Source: Lentzea guizhouensis (GTDB lineage: Bacteria > Actinomycetota > Actinomycetes > Mycobacteriales > Pseudonocardiaceae). From it: a stretch of 64,000 bases of DNA. Both the position numbers and the translations under genes were made by a program. Location of the stretch: NCBI RefSeq assembly GCF_001701025.1, contig NZ_CP016793.1, forward strand, positions 7,688,001-7,752,000, in the 5' to 3' direction. This document shows, piece by piece, positions 17,474-25,542 of the stretch; within the stretch, counting starts at the first letter, position 1; each line of letters begins with the position of its first letter. The notes below the pieces were generated by a model. That model had not been told where the DNA came from. It did not search any database and saw nothing but the letters and a program-made list of their open reading frames with translations.

Positions 17474-18316
17474 TCAGGCGTCGAGGAACGCCGCGATCCG
17501 CCCCGACACCTCGTCCGGCTCCTCCACCCACGGGTAGTGCCCCACTCCGTCGTGGACGGTCACCGTCGCGTCCGGGAACAGCTCCGCCAGCTCCCGGCAC
17601 CGCCGCACCGGCGAGATCGGGTCCTCCCCGCACGCGTACACCAGCACCGGGTGGTCGAACTCCGTCAACGCCCGCCGCAGCACACCCGGCACGAACGCGC
17701 CCTCGGCGTTGTAGCCCAGCGCCACCGGGTACTTCCACTGCCCCAGCTCCGCCCGCGCGTGCGCCCGGGCCCGCTCGTCCCACCGCGCGTAGAGCAGCGG
17801 CGAGGCGGCGACCCGGTTCTCCACCGAGTCGTCACCGGCGGCGTTGCGTTCCAGGGCGGTCTGCGCGGCCGCGAGCCACGGCTCACCCGCCCGCCGGGCG
17901 AGGAAGGTGTCCCAGTCGCTCTGCTCCGGCGACAGGCCCACCGACCGCAGCGCCGGGGTGAGCAGCACCAGCTTGCCGACGCGGTCGGGGAAGTCCGCCG
18001 CGCACCCCATGGCGATGCCGGCGCCCGCGGAGTGACCGAGCACGTCGACGCGGTCCAGGCCCAGGTGCCGGCGCAGCATCTCCACGTCGCGCACCAGCAT
18101 GTCGCGGCGGTAGGTGAACGGGTCGGCCGGCTCGTCCGAGCCACCGGTACCGCGGTTGTCCAGGACGACCAGCGTGCGATGCCGGTCCAGGCCACCGAGG
18201 GTCTCCAGGTACTCCGACGCCCGGCCGGGACCACCCGCGAGCACCAGCAGCGGCGCGCCCCGCCCTTCTTCCCGGTAGGCGAGCTGAGTGCCGTCGAACG
18301 AGGTGAACCGTGCCAT
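17474..18316 (-). CDS. Alpha/beta hydrolase (proline iminopeptidase-like)
   Basis: A 280-residue alpha/beta hydrolase. The oxyanion region is LLVLAGGPGRASEYLETL, followed by LVVLDNRGTGGSD and the nucleophile elbow DVLGHSAGAGIAMG. The acid lies in VLVYACGEDPISPV and His in HDGVGHYPWVEEPDE. The H-G-G-P-like (here A-G-G-P) and D-x-R-G-x-G-x-S motifs point to the proline-iminopeptidase/S33 group, but esterases share them. The start ATG at 18316 overlaps by two bases a possible start of the divergent F420-type gene (C-A-T-G at 18314-18317), so the two promoters must lie inside or immediately at the coding sequences. Confidence 0.9.
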   Translation of the reverse strand: MARFTSFDGTQLAYREEGRGAPLLVLAGGPGRASEYLETLGGLDRHRTLVVLDNRGTGGSDEPADPFTYRRDMLVRDVEMLRRHLGLDRVDVLGHSAGAGIAMGCAADFPDRVGKLVLLTPALRSVGLSPEQSDWDTFLARRAGEPWLAAAQTALERNAAGDDSVENRVAASPLLYARWDERARAHARAELGQWKYPVALGYNAEGAFVPGVLRRALTEFDHPVLVYACGEDPISPVRRCRELAELFPDATVTVHDGVGHYPWVEEPDEVSGRIAAFLDA

Positions 18317-18326
18317 GCTGCACATC

Positions 18327-18791
18327 ATGCCGAAGATCGCCACGGCCGACCTCGTCGACCGGCCGCAGCTGCTCGAGTTCCTCCGCACCCGCCACCACGG
18401 CCTGCTCATCACCCACCGCTCCAGCACCACCGGCGTGCAGGTCTCCCCCGTGTCCTGCGGCGTCGACTCGCAGGGCCGCATCGTCATCGCCACCTACCCC
18501 CAGCGCGCGAAGGTCCGCAACGCCCGCCGCAACCCCGCGGTTACGATGTGCGTGCTCTCCGACGACTGGGACGGCCCCTACGTCCAGGTCGACGGCACCG
18601 CCGAGGTCCTCGACCTGCCCGAGGCGCTCGACGACTTCGTCGAGTACTACCGCTGCATCGCCGGCGAACACCCCGACTGGGACGAGTACCGCGCCGCCAT
18701 GCTGCGCCAGGGCAAGGCCCTCATCCGCGTCACGATCGACTCGTGGGGCCCGATCGCCACCGGAGGGTTCCCGCCCGAGCTCGACGCGTGA
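18327..18791 (+). CDS. PPOX-class F420-dependent oxidoreductase family protein
   Basis: About 154 residues of the split-beta-barrel pyridoxamine-5'-phosphate-oxidase-like family that binds cofactor F420 in actinobacteria. Typical pieces are LLEFLRTRHHGLLITHR, QVSPVSCGVDSQGRIVIAT, AKVRNARRNPAVTMCVLSDD and YVQVDGTAEVLDLPEALD. ATG 18327 (M-P-K-I-A-T-A-D-L) fits the family start; ATG 18315 is four codons longer and overlaps the start codon of the divergent hydrolase. The protein probably reduces or oxidises a small heterocycle using F420, with unknown substrate. Its 3' end abuts a long palindrome shared with the convergent MarR gene. Confidence 0.88.
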   Translation: MPKIATADLVDRPQLLEFLRTRHHGLLITHRSSTTGVQVSPVSCGVDSQGRIVIATYPQRAKVRNARRNPAVTMCVLSDDWDGPYVQVDGTAEVLDLPEALDDFVEYYRCIAGEHPDWDEYRAAMLRQGKALIRVTIDSWGPIATGGFPPELDA

Positions 18792-18795
18792 GCCA

Positions 18796-18922
18796 CTAGT
18801 GCGGTGACCACGATCTTCACCGTGTTTCCCGACGCTCAGACGGGTGCATCGTGGGACCGGCCCCACAATGCACCCGTCTGACCGCCGCGAAACGCGGCAA
18901 AGGTTCGTGGTCACCGCACTAG
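18796..18922. repeat. 127-bp nested palindrome between convergent genes (MITE-like or bidirectional terminator)
   Basis: The outer arms CTAGTGCGGTGACCACGA (18796-18813) and TCGTGGTCACCGCACTAG (18905-18922) are perfect 18-base inverted repeats. Between them, further arms pair, including CAGACGGGTGCAT with ATGCACCCGTCTG and GTGGG with CCCAC, so nearly the whole element folds into one hairpin centred near 18859. It starts 4 bases after the F420-type stop and contains the MarR stop codon. Both ends carry CTAG. Function as terminator for both genes is likely; origin as a miniature inverted-repeat element is inferred. Confidence 0.75.
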
Positions 18923-19377
18923 CTGGGTGAAGGGCCCGCCGTCTGCCGGTGGTGGGCGAGCAGCCGGGAAAGCAGGCCGGTCAACGCCTGCCGCTCCCCC
19001 GCCGCCAGCGGACCGAGCAGCTCCTCCTGCACCCCCGCCAGCGCCTCGTCCAACGCGCGCAGCTGCCCCGCACCGGCGTCGGTGAGGCTCACGACGTTGC
19101 GCCTGCCGTCGCGCGGATCCGGCGCCCGCTGCACGAAACCCCGCTCCGCCAGCTCGGTGACCGCCGCCACCACGTCACTGCGGTCCATCGTGGACCGCCG
19201 GCCCAGCTCGGCCTGGCTCGCCGCACCGAACTCCGCCAGCGACGCGAGCACCCGGTAGTGGTAGCCCCGCGCACCGGCCGCGGCGAACCCGGCGGCCGAC
19301 AACCGGTGCGCGTGCACGGCCAGCTGGGCGAGCAACCAGCTGGGCGTCATGGCCAGGCGGGCCGGCGTCTCGGACAT
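18919..19377 (-). CDS. MarR family transcriptional regulator
   Basis: A 152-residue winged-helix repressor. The helix-turn-helix is at about residues 50-75 (GAASQAELGRRSTMDRSDVV) and the wing follows at RAPDPRDGRRNVVSLTDAG, the hallmark D-x-R-x-x-x-V-x-L-T of MarR proteins. The start ATG 19377 is divergent from the SnoaL-like gene. Two inverted repeats built on GTTGG...CCAAC lie in the 84-base gap, so it probably represses itself and the neighbour and is released by a small ligand. The last residues overlap the 127-bp palindrome. Confidence 0.92.
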   Translation of the reverse strand: MSETPARLAMTPSWLLAQLAVHAHRLSAAGFAAAGARGYHYRVLASLAEFGAASQAELGRRSTMDRSDVVAAVTELAERGFVQRAPDPRDGRRNVVSLTDAGAGQLRALDEALAGVQEELLGPLAAGERQALTGLLSRLLAHHRQTAGPSPS

Positions 19378-19392
19378 GCCCGGATACTAACT

Positions 19393-19436
19393 CGTTGGCG
19401 CAACCAACGAAAACACGTAGTGTTGGCCGCACCAAC
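19393..19436. promoter_or_regulatory. Pair of MarR-type operators
   Basis: CGTTGGCGCAACCAACG (19393-19409) and GTTGGCCGCACCAAC (19422-19436) are two inverted repeats sharing GTTGG-N5-CCAAC, spaced 29 bases start to start (almost three helical turns). They lie between the divergent MarR and SnoaL-like genes, the expected position for the MarR protein's binding sites. Confidence 0.7.
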
Positions 19437-19461
19437 GACCAGCCGACCTCACCGGGGAACC

Positions 19462-19869
19462 ATGCTCACCGACACCCAGACCACCGACCGCATCGAGATC
19501 GCCGACCTCTTCGCCCGCCTCGCCCACCTGCTCGACGACAAACGCTGGAACGACGCCCACACCGTCTTCACCACCGACGTCGAGCTCCACTCACCCCGCA
19601 ACGGCGAACTGCGCGGCCTCGACACCGTCATCGCCCACCTGCACCGCACCGAAGCACCCGGCGAACACACCCAACACCTCACCACCGACCTGCTCGTCGA
19701 ACTGGACGACGACCACGCCACCACCACCGCGCACTCACTCGTCCACTTCTACCGCGACGGCCAGCCACCCCACCGCACCAGCGGCCTGCGCCTGCACTGC
19801 ACCGTCGTGCGCACACCCCACGGCTGGCGACTGCGCGAGTCCCGCACCACCCTCGCCTGGATCCGCTGA
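19462..19869 (+). CDS. SnoaL/NTF2-like nuclear transport factor 2 family protein
   Basis: A 135-residue cone-shaped alpha+beta barrel protein. The family pattern is visible: DRIEIADLFARLAHLLDD, W-N-D-A-H-T-V-F-T-T-D-V-E-L, the LRGLDTVIAHLHRT helix, then strands ending GWRLRESRTTLAW. Members include ketosteroid isomerase, SnoaL cyclases and many small hydrolase- or isomerase-like enzymes, so no reaction can be assigned. ATG 19462 follows the MarR operator region with GGGGAAC upstream. Control by the divergent MarR protein is likely. Confidence 0.85.
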   Translation: MLTDTQTTDRIEIADLFARLAHLLDDKRWNDAHTVFTTDVELHSPRNGELRGLDTVIAHLHRTEAPGEHTQHLTTDLLVELDDDHATTTAHSLVHFYRDGQPPHRTSGLRLHCTVVRTPHGWRLRESRTTLAWIR

Positions 19870-19897
19870 CCCGCCGACCGAGACCGCGGAACACGAC

Positions 19898-20545
19898 CTA
19901 ACCCGCCGACCACGTCCCACCCCAGCCCGCCGGCCGCTCCAGCACCACGCACTCCCCACCGTGCGGACCCACGACCGACGCGACCAGTCCAGTCGGGACG
20001 ACCAAAGGCTCCACCAGCACCCGACCGTCCAACTCGGACACCCGCACACACGTCTGCTCAACGCTGTCCACCGCGAAGTACGGCACCCACCCCGACGACC
20101 GCGACGTCCGCAACCGACCCGCCACCGGCCGCGGACCACCATGCCGCGCCGACAAGAACAACGCGAAGTCCTCCGACTCGACCCGCGTCTCCCACCCCAG
20201 CTCCGCCGCCCAATACCCGTCATCAGGCTCAGCGACCATCAACTCCACCCAGCACGGCTCCCCCACCCGCGGCACAGGAGCCCACGGACCGTGCAACACC
20301 CGACCCGTGTCCACACCGGACCCACCGGACAGCTCACGCGCCCCGTCGCCCCCGAACACGACACGCCAACCCCCGTGCCCCGCAACAACCTGCGCCGCCA
20401 GCCGATCACCCACCCACCCCGTGAACGACCCACCCGGATCCGCAATCACCGTCCACCCGAACACACCGGCGAAGAAGTCCACCGACAGCTCAGGCTCGAC
20501 AACACTCAACTCAAGACGACGCAGACCACAAGACGACACGGGCAT
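19898..20545 (-). CDS. VOC family protein with two glyoxalase-like halves
   Basis: A 215-residue two-domain vicinal-oxygen-chelate protein. The first half has LRRLELSVVEPELSVDFFAG and FGWTVIADPGGSF; the second begins near C-W-V-E-L-M-V-A-E-P-D-D and ends PTGLVASVVGPHGGECVVL. The duplicated beta-alpha-beta-beta-beta arrangement is typical of bacterial two-module VOC proteins, some of which bind or inactivate antibiotics. Metal ligands cannot be fixed by eye. ATG 20545 starts 24 bases from the end of the GGDEF-EAL gene. No operon partner is obvious. Confidence 0.8.
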   Translation of the reverse strand: MPVSSCGLRRLELSVVEPELSVDFFAGVFGWTVIADPGGSFTGWVGDRLAAQVVAGHGGWRVVFGGDGARELSGGSGVDTGRVLHGPWAPVPRVGEPCWVELMVAEPDDGYWAAELGWETRVESEDFALFLSARHGGPRPVAGRLRTSRSSGWVPYFAVDSVEQTCVRVSELDGRVLVEPLVVPTGLVASVVGPHGGECVVLERPAGWGGTWSAG

Positions 20546-20560
20546 CCCATCAGGCGGTGA

Positions 20561-22570
20561 TCAGGAGCGCGCACCATCCTCTGCTCCGACCACCCGAGAC
20601 GACAATGCACCATTCGGCGGCATGCGCTCCGCGTTCACCACATCACGCAACGGCACCGGCCGACCCAGGTGAAAACCCTGCCCCACCCGCACCCCCAACC
20701 GACGCAACGCCTCCACCTGCGACGGCCGCTCCACCCACTCCGCCACCGCCGACAACCCCAACCCGTTCGCGATCTGCACGATCCCCGACACCAGCACCGC
20801 ATCCGCGTCACTGGTCTCGATCCCCTTCACGAACTCACCATCGATCTTGATCCCCGTGATCGGCAAGTGCTTCAAATGCACAAACGACCCGAACCCCGAC
20901 CCGAAGTCGTCCAACGTGATCCGACACCCGAACTGCCGCAACCGCGTCGCCAACGACACCGCCGCGTCCAAGTTCGTCACCGCCGCCGTCTCCGTGATCT
21001 CCAACCCCAACCGCCCCGGCGCCACCCCCGCACGCCCCAGCACGTCCAACACGAAATCAGCGAAGTCCGGATCCTCCAACGTCCGCCCCGACACGTTCAC
21101 GTTGAACCGCAACGACGCACTCGGCTCCGCCACCAACGCGTCGATCGCCGTCGACAACACCCACCGGTCCACCTCCAAGATCAGGTTCGACCGCTCCGCC
21201 ACCGGCAAGAAATCCGCAGGACCCAGATACGGCTCCTGGTTGTCCTCCAACCGCAACAACAACTCATGCCCCAGCGTCTTGCCCGACGCCAGCTCCACCA
21301 TCGGCATCCCGTACAACGCCAGACCCTCACCCGCCAGCGCCTGCCGCAACCGGTCCAGCACCGACACCCGCTTCACCGTGTCCGCGTAATGGTTCGGCTC
21401 GTACACCGTCACCCGGTCCCGACCCGCCGCCTTCGACGCGTACAACGCCAGATCAGCGTTCGCCAGCACCAACTCCCACGAGTCACCCGGCCCGTACTCC
21501 GCCAACCCCGTGCTCACCGTGATCCGCGCCGGCGTCCCGATCCCCGCCAGCGGAAAACCCGCCACCGCGTCCCGCAACCCATCCGCCACCACACTCGCGT
21601 CCCGCCCCGACGCCCCCGGCAACACCACCGCGAACTCGTCCCCACCCAGCCGCGCGATCAACTTCTCACCCAACCGCGACTGCAACGCCGACGCCAGCAT
21701 CCGCATCACCCGGTCCCCCACCGCATGACCACGCAGATCGTTGACGTCCTTGAAGTTGTCCAGATCCAGCACCAGCAACGCACCAGAACCGTTGTTCGCC
21801 AGCTCCTTCTCCAACGCCCGCGTCAACGCACGCCGGTTCGGCAACCCCGTCAACGGGTCCTGCTCCGCCATCCGCACCAGCTCGTCGTGCACCCGCGACG
21901 ACTGCGTCACGTCATGCGCCGTCCCCAACGCCCGCAACGGAGCCCCGGCGTCGTCCACCACGACCTCACCGAAACACTCGAACACCCGCTCCGCACCGTC
22001 CGGACGCAACATCCGATGCGTGTACGTGAACACCGACCCCGTCTTCAACGCCCTGTCCAGCGTCTCCTCGATCATCGGCAGGTCGTCCGGGTGCACCAGC
22101 TGCGCGTACATCTCGAAGTCGAACGCCGTCCCCGCCGCGAACCCGAACATCTCCAGCAACGTGTCCGACCACGTCACCCGGTCCTCACGGATCGACCACT
22201 CCCACGTGCCCATCCGCCCCAGCGCCTGAGCCCGCCGCAACGCGTCCGCCTCCTGCGTCACCGTCAACTCCCGGTCACGCCACATCGACACGTCCACGAC
22301 CTCGTACATCAGGTCGTCACCAAGACGGCTGCACCGCACCTCCAGCCACCGCGGCCCCGGCGCCAGCACCTCCCGCGCAGGAGAAGGCACCTCCGGCACC
22401 CCCGGCAACAACGCGGGCAACGACCGCCCGTACGCCTGCTCGACCGGAACACCCAGCACAGCGCCCAGCGCACGGTTGCACCACAACAGGCTCCCGCGCG
22501 CATCCGTCACGGCATAGCCGACATCCGCCCGGTCCAGCACCGTGCGGCAATAGGAGGTCACGCGCGTCAT
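20561..22570 (-). CDS. PAS-PAS-GGDEF-EAL cyclic-di-GMP turnover protein
   Basis: A protein of about 669 residues. Two PAS sensor modules come first (about residues 15-100 and 105-225, the second with GTWEWSIREDRVTWSD and FTYTHRMLRPDGAER). A GGDEF domain follows with intact LIARLGGDEFAVVLPG, then an EAL domain with LGHELLLRLED (E-L-L instead of E-A-L), LEITETAAV, ITLDDFGSGFGSFVHL and IKIDGEFVKGI. Most phosphodiesterase metal and catalytic residues are kept, so it may both make and degrade c-di-GMP. No R-x-x-D I-site is present ahead of GGDEF. I use ATG 22570; a start at 22597 is possible. No membrane segments are seen, so it is probably cytosolic. Confidence 0.92.
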   Translation of the reverse strand: MTRVTSYCRTVLDRADVGYAVTDARGSLLWCNRALGAVLGVPVEQAYGRSLPALLPGVPEVPSPAREVLAPGPRWLEVRCSRLGDDLMYEVVDVSMWRDRELTVTQEADALRRAQALGRMGTWEWSIREDRVTWSDTLLEMFGFAAGTAFDFEMYAQLVHPDDLPMIEETLDRALKTGSVFTYTHRMLRPDGAERVFECFGEVVVDDAGAPLRALGTAHDVTQSSRVHDELVRMAEQDPLTGLPNRRALTRALEKELANNGSGALLVLDLDNFKDVNDLRGHAVGDRVMRMLASALQSRLGEKLIARLGGDEFAVVLPGASGRDASVVADGLRDAVAGFPLAGIGTPARITVSTGLAEYGPGDSWELVLANADLALYASKAAGRDRVTVYEPNHYADTVKRVSVLDRLRQALAGEGLALYGMPMVELASGKTLGHELLLRLEDNQEPYLGPADFLPVAERSNLILEVDRWVLSTAIDALVAEPSASLRFNVNVSGRTLEDPDFADFVLDVLGRAGVAPGRLGLEITETAAVTNLDAAVSLATRLRQFGCRITLDDFGSGFGSFVHLKHLPITGIKIDGEFVKGIETSDADAVLVSGIVQIANGLGLSAVAEWVERPSQVEALRRLGVRVGQGFHLGRPVPLRDVVNAERMPPNGALSSRVVGAEDGARS

Positions 22571-22633
22571 GATCGTCCGATCACCGGACGTAAGCAACCC
22601 GCTACGCCGGTTGGTTCGCTGGATTACGAACGG

Positions 22634-22963
22634 CTAACGCAGCCGCTCCAACCCCTTCGCCGACTCCACCAACTCCGCCGCCAACTTGCGCAGCTCTTCG
22701 TTCTCCGCGCCGTCCTGCGCCGCCGTCACCACGTCCTCCGCGGCACACCGCAGCTGGAACAACCGGTCCTGCAAGTCTGCCAACTCCGCCGTGCTCAGCA
22801 CCACGGCGTCCTCGGGAAGCCCACCCCGCTGCAACGCCGCCCGCCGCTCGTACGCCCGCTGACGACACGGCTGAGCACAGTACCTGCGCGGCCGGCCGAT
22901 CCGCCCACTCCCCGGCAACCGCCGCCCGCACCACGCACAATGCCTGGGCTCATCCGCCTCCAT
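22634..22963 (-). CDS. Small zinc-knuckle protein with coiled-coil tail
   Basis: About 109 residues. The N-terminus has HCAWCGRRLPGSGRIGRPRRYC followed by a fourth Cys (C-A-Q-P-C), a four-Cys zinc ribbon with a basic G-R-P-R-R insertion. The rest is helical and charged (LSTAELADLQDRLFQLRCAA, NEELRKLAAELVESAKGLER), likely a coiled coil. ATG 22963 has GGAGCG at a good distance; ATG 22975 is four codons longer without one. Similar small proteins of unknown function are common in actinomycetes. The Cys pattern resembles bacterial DNA-recognition knuckles, but no role can be assigned. Confidence 0.75.
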   Translation of the reverse strand: MEADEPRHCAWCGRRLPGSGRIGRPRRYCAQPCRQRAYERRAALQRGGLPEDAVVLSTAELADLQDRLFQLRCAAEDVVTAAQDGAENEELRKLAAELVESAKGLERLR

Positions 22964-23277
22964 GGAGCGCTCCATGGCGCGCGACGGTAGCGAATGGGCC
23001 GGGGGTGACGTAAGCGACGCGCCACAAACCCCGACGTTCGTAGGGAACCGGACACCACCGCCGGTGCGAGCCGACCCGGCGAGGAAGAGGTGAGAGCGTG
23101 CTCATCACCCTGGCGTCTTCTCGTATTCGGCGTTTGTTCACGCAGTTGACGCTGTGTGGGGCGAGATTATCGCAGATGTTTAAATTCAGGCAACACTGAA
23201 GTCATAGAGATTGAGAAGAAAGTGTCACGCCACCCACTGTCCACCCCAGAGCCAGCTCCACCAGGCACACTCCACCC
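22964..23277. other. Divergent intergenic region with an AT-rich island
   Basis: About 314 bases between the zinc-knuckle gene and GDPD. It holds a plus-strand GAGGAAGAGGTGAGAGCGTG near 23080-23101 that would open only a very short reading frame, then an AT-rich stretch (TTATCGCAGATGTTTAAATTC, about 23167-23187) followed by the 19-base dispersed repeat at 23191. No RNA gene is recognised. Confidence 0.4.
23191..23209 (+). repeat. Dispersed 19-nt repeat, copy 1
   Basis: CAACACTGAAGTCATAGAG is identical to the copy at 60392-60410 and differs by one base from 26853-26871. It sits in an AT-rich island between the zinc-knuckle and GDPD genes. Flanks show weak similarity (a TTAAATTCA-like lead and a GATTGAGAAGAA-like tail). 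Nature unknown. Confidence 0.8.
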
Positions 23278-24039
23278 GTGACCCACCCGTACCTCGCCGG
23301 CCCGCACCCCCGAGCCTTCGCCCACCGCGGCTGGCACGTCGACGACCTCACCGGCATGGAGAACTCGCTGAGCTCCTTCCGGCGTGCCGTGCAGGAGGGC
23401 TACCGCTACATCGAGACCGACGTCCACGCCACCAGCGACGGCGAGGTGGTCGTGCACCACGACCACACCCTCGACCGCACCACCGACGGCACCGGCAAGG
23501 TCGCGGAACTGCCCTGGACCGAGGTCCGCACCGCACGCGTGGGCGGCCGCGAACCCATCGCCCGGCTCGCCGACGTGCTGGAAGAGCTGCCCGACACGTT
23601 CTTCAACATCGACGTCAAGGCCGACAACGCCGTCGAACCCATCCTCGCCTTGCTGCGCAAGGCCAAAGCCCTGCACCGCGTCTGCCTCGCGAGCTTCTCC
23701 GACAACCGCCTCGCCCGCCTGCGCCGCACCGGCGGACCCGGCCTGTTCACCTCCATGGGCCCCCGCTCCGCAGGCGCGCTCTGGGCGGCCGGCCGCATCC
23801 CGTTCGCCGGCCTCGCCGTCCGCGGCCAGGTCGCCCAGGTCCCCCGCAACCAGGGCAAGCTCACCGTCGTCGACCGCCGCTTCGTCGACGCCGCCCACAA
23901 AAGGGCACTCGAAGTGCACGTGTGGACGATCAACGAGGAAGCCGACATGCGCGCCCTGCTCGACCTCGGCGTCGACGGTCTCGTCACCGACCGCCCCGAC
24001 GTCCTGCGCGAGGTCCTGCGCTCCCGCGGCACCTGGTAA
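23278..24039 (+). CDS. Glycerophosphodiester phosphodiesterase
   Basis: A 253-residue GDPD-family enzyme that would hydrolyse deacylated phospholipids to glycerol-3-phosphate and an alcohol. Diagnostic motifs are FAHRGWHVDD (catalytic His-Arg), ENSLSSFRRA, ETDVHATSDGEVVVHHD (metal ligands Glu/Asp and the second His) and LDRTTDGTG. Near the end, VHVWTINEEADMRALLDLGV and DGLVTDRPDVLREVL are the usual TIM-barrel closure. GTG 23278 is the start; no signal peptide is seen, so it acts in the cytoplasm. The UMF1-type MFS gene follows 54 bases later and may be cotranscribed. Confidence 0.92.
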   Translation: MTHPYLAGPHPRAFAHRGWHVDDLTGMENSLSSFRRAVQEGYRYIETDVHATSDGEVVVHHDHTLDRTTDGTGKVAELPWTEVRTARVGGREPIARLADVLEELPDTFFNIDVKADNAVEPILALLRKAKALHRVCLASFSDNRLARLRRTGGPGLFTSMGPRSAGALWAAGRIPFAGLAVRGQVAQVPRNQGKLTVVDRRFVDAAHKRALEVHVWTINEEADMRALLDLGVDGLVTDRPDVLREVLRSRGTW

Positions 24040-24093
24040 CAGGTTGGGCAGCCGATCATCGGACGCGTCGGCGGACAAGTACAGTCCGCCGAC

Positions 24094-25503
24094 ATGAAGG
24101 TCAAGGGCGACGACCCCACCGACGCCACCACCGCCGGCCGCCGCAGGGAACAGCGCGGCTGGGTCTGGTACGACGTGGCGAACTCCGTCTTCCCCACGTC
24201 CGTGATCACCGTCTTCCTCTCGCTCTACCTCACCAGCATCGCGACCAGCGCCGCCAAGGCCGACACCGCGCTCAACGGCGCCAACCCGTGCGCCAACGAC
24301 AACGCGTTCGACCACTGCGACGTCACGATCCTCGGCCTGCAGTTCCCCTCCGGCTCGCTGTGGGGCTACCTGCTCTCCATCGCGACCGTGGTCCAGGTGA
24401 TCGTGCTGCCCGTCATGGGCGCCATCGCCGACCGCACCCAGAACAAGAAGAAGATGCTCGGCTTCTTCGCCTTCACCGGCTCCGCCGCCACCATCGCGCT
24501 CGCGGCCGTCGAAGGCACCAACTGGAAGCTCGGCGTCCTGCTCTTCATCATCGCGAACATCTGCTACGGCTCCAGCGTCGTCGTCTACTACGCCTTCCTG
24601 CCCGAGATCGCGACACCCGACGAACGCGACGCCGTCTCCAGCCGCGGCTGGGCCTTCGGCTACCTCGGCGGCGGCGTCGCCCTCGCCATCCAGCTCGGCA
24701 TCACCCTGTCCGCCGACGCCCTCGGCATCACCTCCGGCGACGCCGCGCGCATCGCGTTCGTCATCTCCGGCATCTGGTGGGCGGCCTTCACGATCATCCC
24801 GCTGCGCGCCCTCACCGAGCACCAGTCCCCGCACGGCCGCGAACACGGCACCTCGGTCGTCTCCGCCGGCTTCAAGGAGCTCGGCACGACCCTGAGGCAG
24901 GCCAAGGCCTTCCCGCTCACGCTCGCGTTCCTCGGCACCTACCTCATCTACACCGACGGCATCGCCACCGTCGCCAACGTCTCGGCCCAGTACGGCAGCG
25001 TCGAGCTCAAGTTCGAACAGCAGACGCTGATCACCGTGATCCTGATCGTCCAGTTCGTCGCCTTCCTCGGCGGCGTGCTGCACGGCTTCGTCGCCAAACG
25101 CGTCGGCGCCAAGAAGACGATCCTCGGCTCACTGCTCGTGTGGATCGTCGTCATCACCGCGGCGTTCTTCGTCCAGGCAGGCGACGAGATGCAGTTCTAC
25201 CTCGTCGCCGCCGGCATCGGCATCGTGCTCGGCGGCACCAACGCGTTGTCCCGCAGCCTCTTCAGCCAGATGGTCCCGCCAGGACGCGAAGCGCAGTACT
25301 TCTCCCTCTACGAGGTGGGCGAGCGCTCCACCAGCTGGCTCGGCCCCCTGGTCTTCGCCGGCGTCGGCCAGGCCACCGGCAGCCTGCGCCCCGCCATCCT
25401 CGCCCTGATCATCTTCTTCGTCGTCGGCTTCGTGCTGCTGATCTTCGTCCCGGTCCGCCGGGCCATCAAGGCAGTCGGCAACGACGAACCGGCCCTCGTC
25501 TGA
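24094..25503 (+). CDS. UMF1/Atg22-type MFS transporter
   Basis: A 469-residue 12-helix permease of the UMF1 (Atg22-like) branch of the major facilitator superfamily. Signature elements are GWVWYDVANSVFPTSVITVF at the start, PVMGAIADRTQNKKKML (motif A), YYAFLPEIATPDERDAVSSR and GWAFGYLGGG. The second half includes GTNALSRSLFSQMVPPG and FFSLYEVGERSTSWLGPLVF-like text. Family members move amino acids or related metabolites, but the substrate is unproven. ATG 24094 is preceded by a short leader after GDPD. A symmetrical hairpin terminator follows. Confidence 0.92.
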   Translation: MKVKGDDPTDATTAGRRREQRGWVWYDVANSVFPTSVITVFLSLYLTSIATSAAKADTALNGANPCANDNAFDHCDVTILGLQFPSGSLWGYLLSIATVVQVIVLPVMGAIADRTQNKKKMLGFFAFTGSAATIALAAVEGTNWKLGVLLFIIANICYGSSVVVYYAFLPEIATPDERDAVSSRGWAFGYLGGGVALAIQLGITLSADALGITSGDAARIAFVISGIWWAAFTIIPLRALTEHQSPHGREHGTSVVSAGFKELGTTLRQAKAFPLTLAFLGTYLIYTDGIATVANVSAQYGSVELKFEQQTLITVILIVQFVAFLGGVLHGFVAKRVGAKKTILGSLLVWIVVITAAFFVQAGDEMQFYLVAAGIGIVLGGTNALSRSLFSQMVPPGREAQYFSLYEVGERSTSWLGPLVFAGVGQATGSLRPAILALIIFFVVGFVLLIFVPVRRAIKAVGNDEPALV

Positions 25504-25509
25504 CCGGCG

Positions 25510-25538
25510 GTGGTGGCGCCGCTCCCCGGCGCCACCAC
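25510..25538. terminator. Bidirectional hairpin between convergent genes
   Basis: GTGGTGGCGCCG (25510-25521) pairs with CGGCGCCACCAC (25527-25538) around a five-base loop, 6 bases after the MFS stop and 4 bases before the stop of the opposing membrane-protein gene. It can terminate both. Confidence 0.75.
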
Positions 25539-25542
25539 TCCC

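Noticed and set aside
20669..22990. 773-codon plus-strand frame opposite the GGDEF-EAL gene
   Set aside because: Arg/His/Pro/Gln-rich antisense shadow; the minus strand has intact PAS, GGDEF and EAL motifs.
22976..23160. Cyclic-di-GMP riboswitch near the c-di-GMP enzymes
   Set aside because: No GEMM core could be found by eye and the region is not the leader of a c-di-GMP gene.
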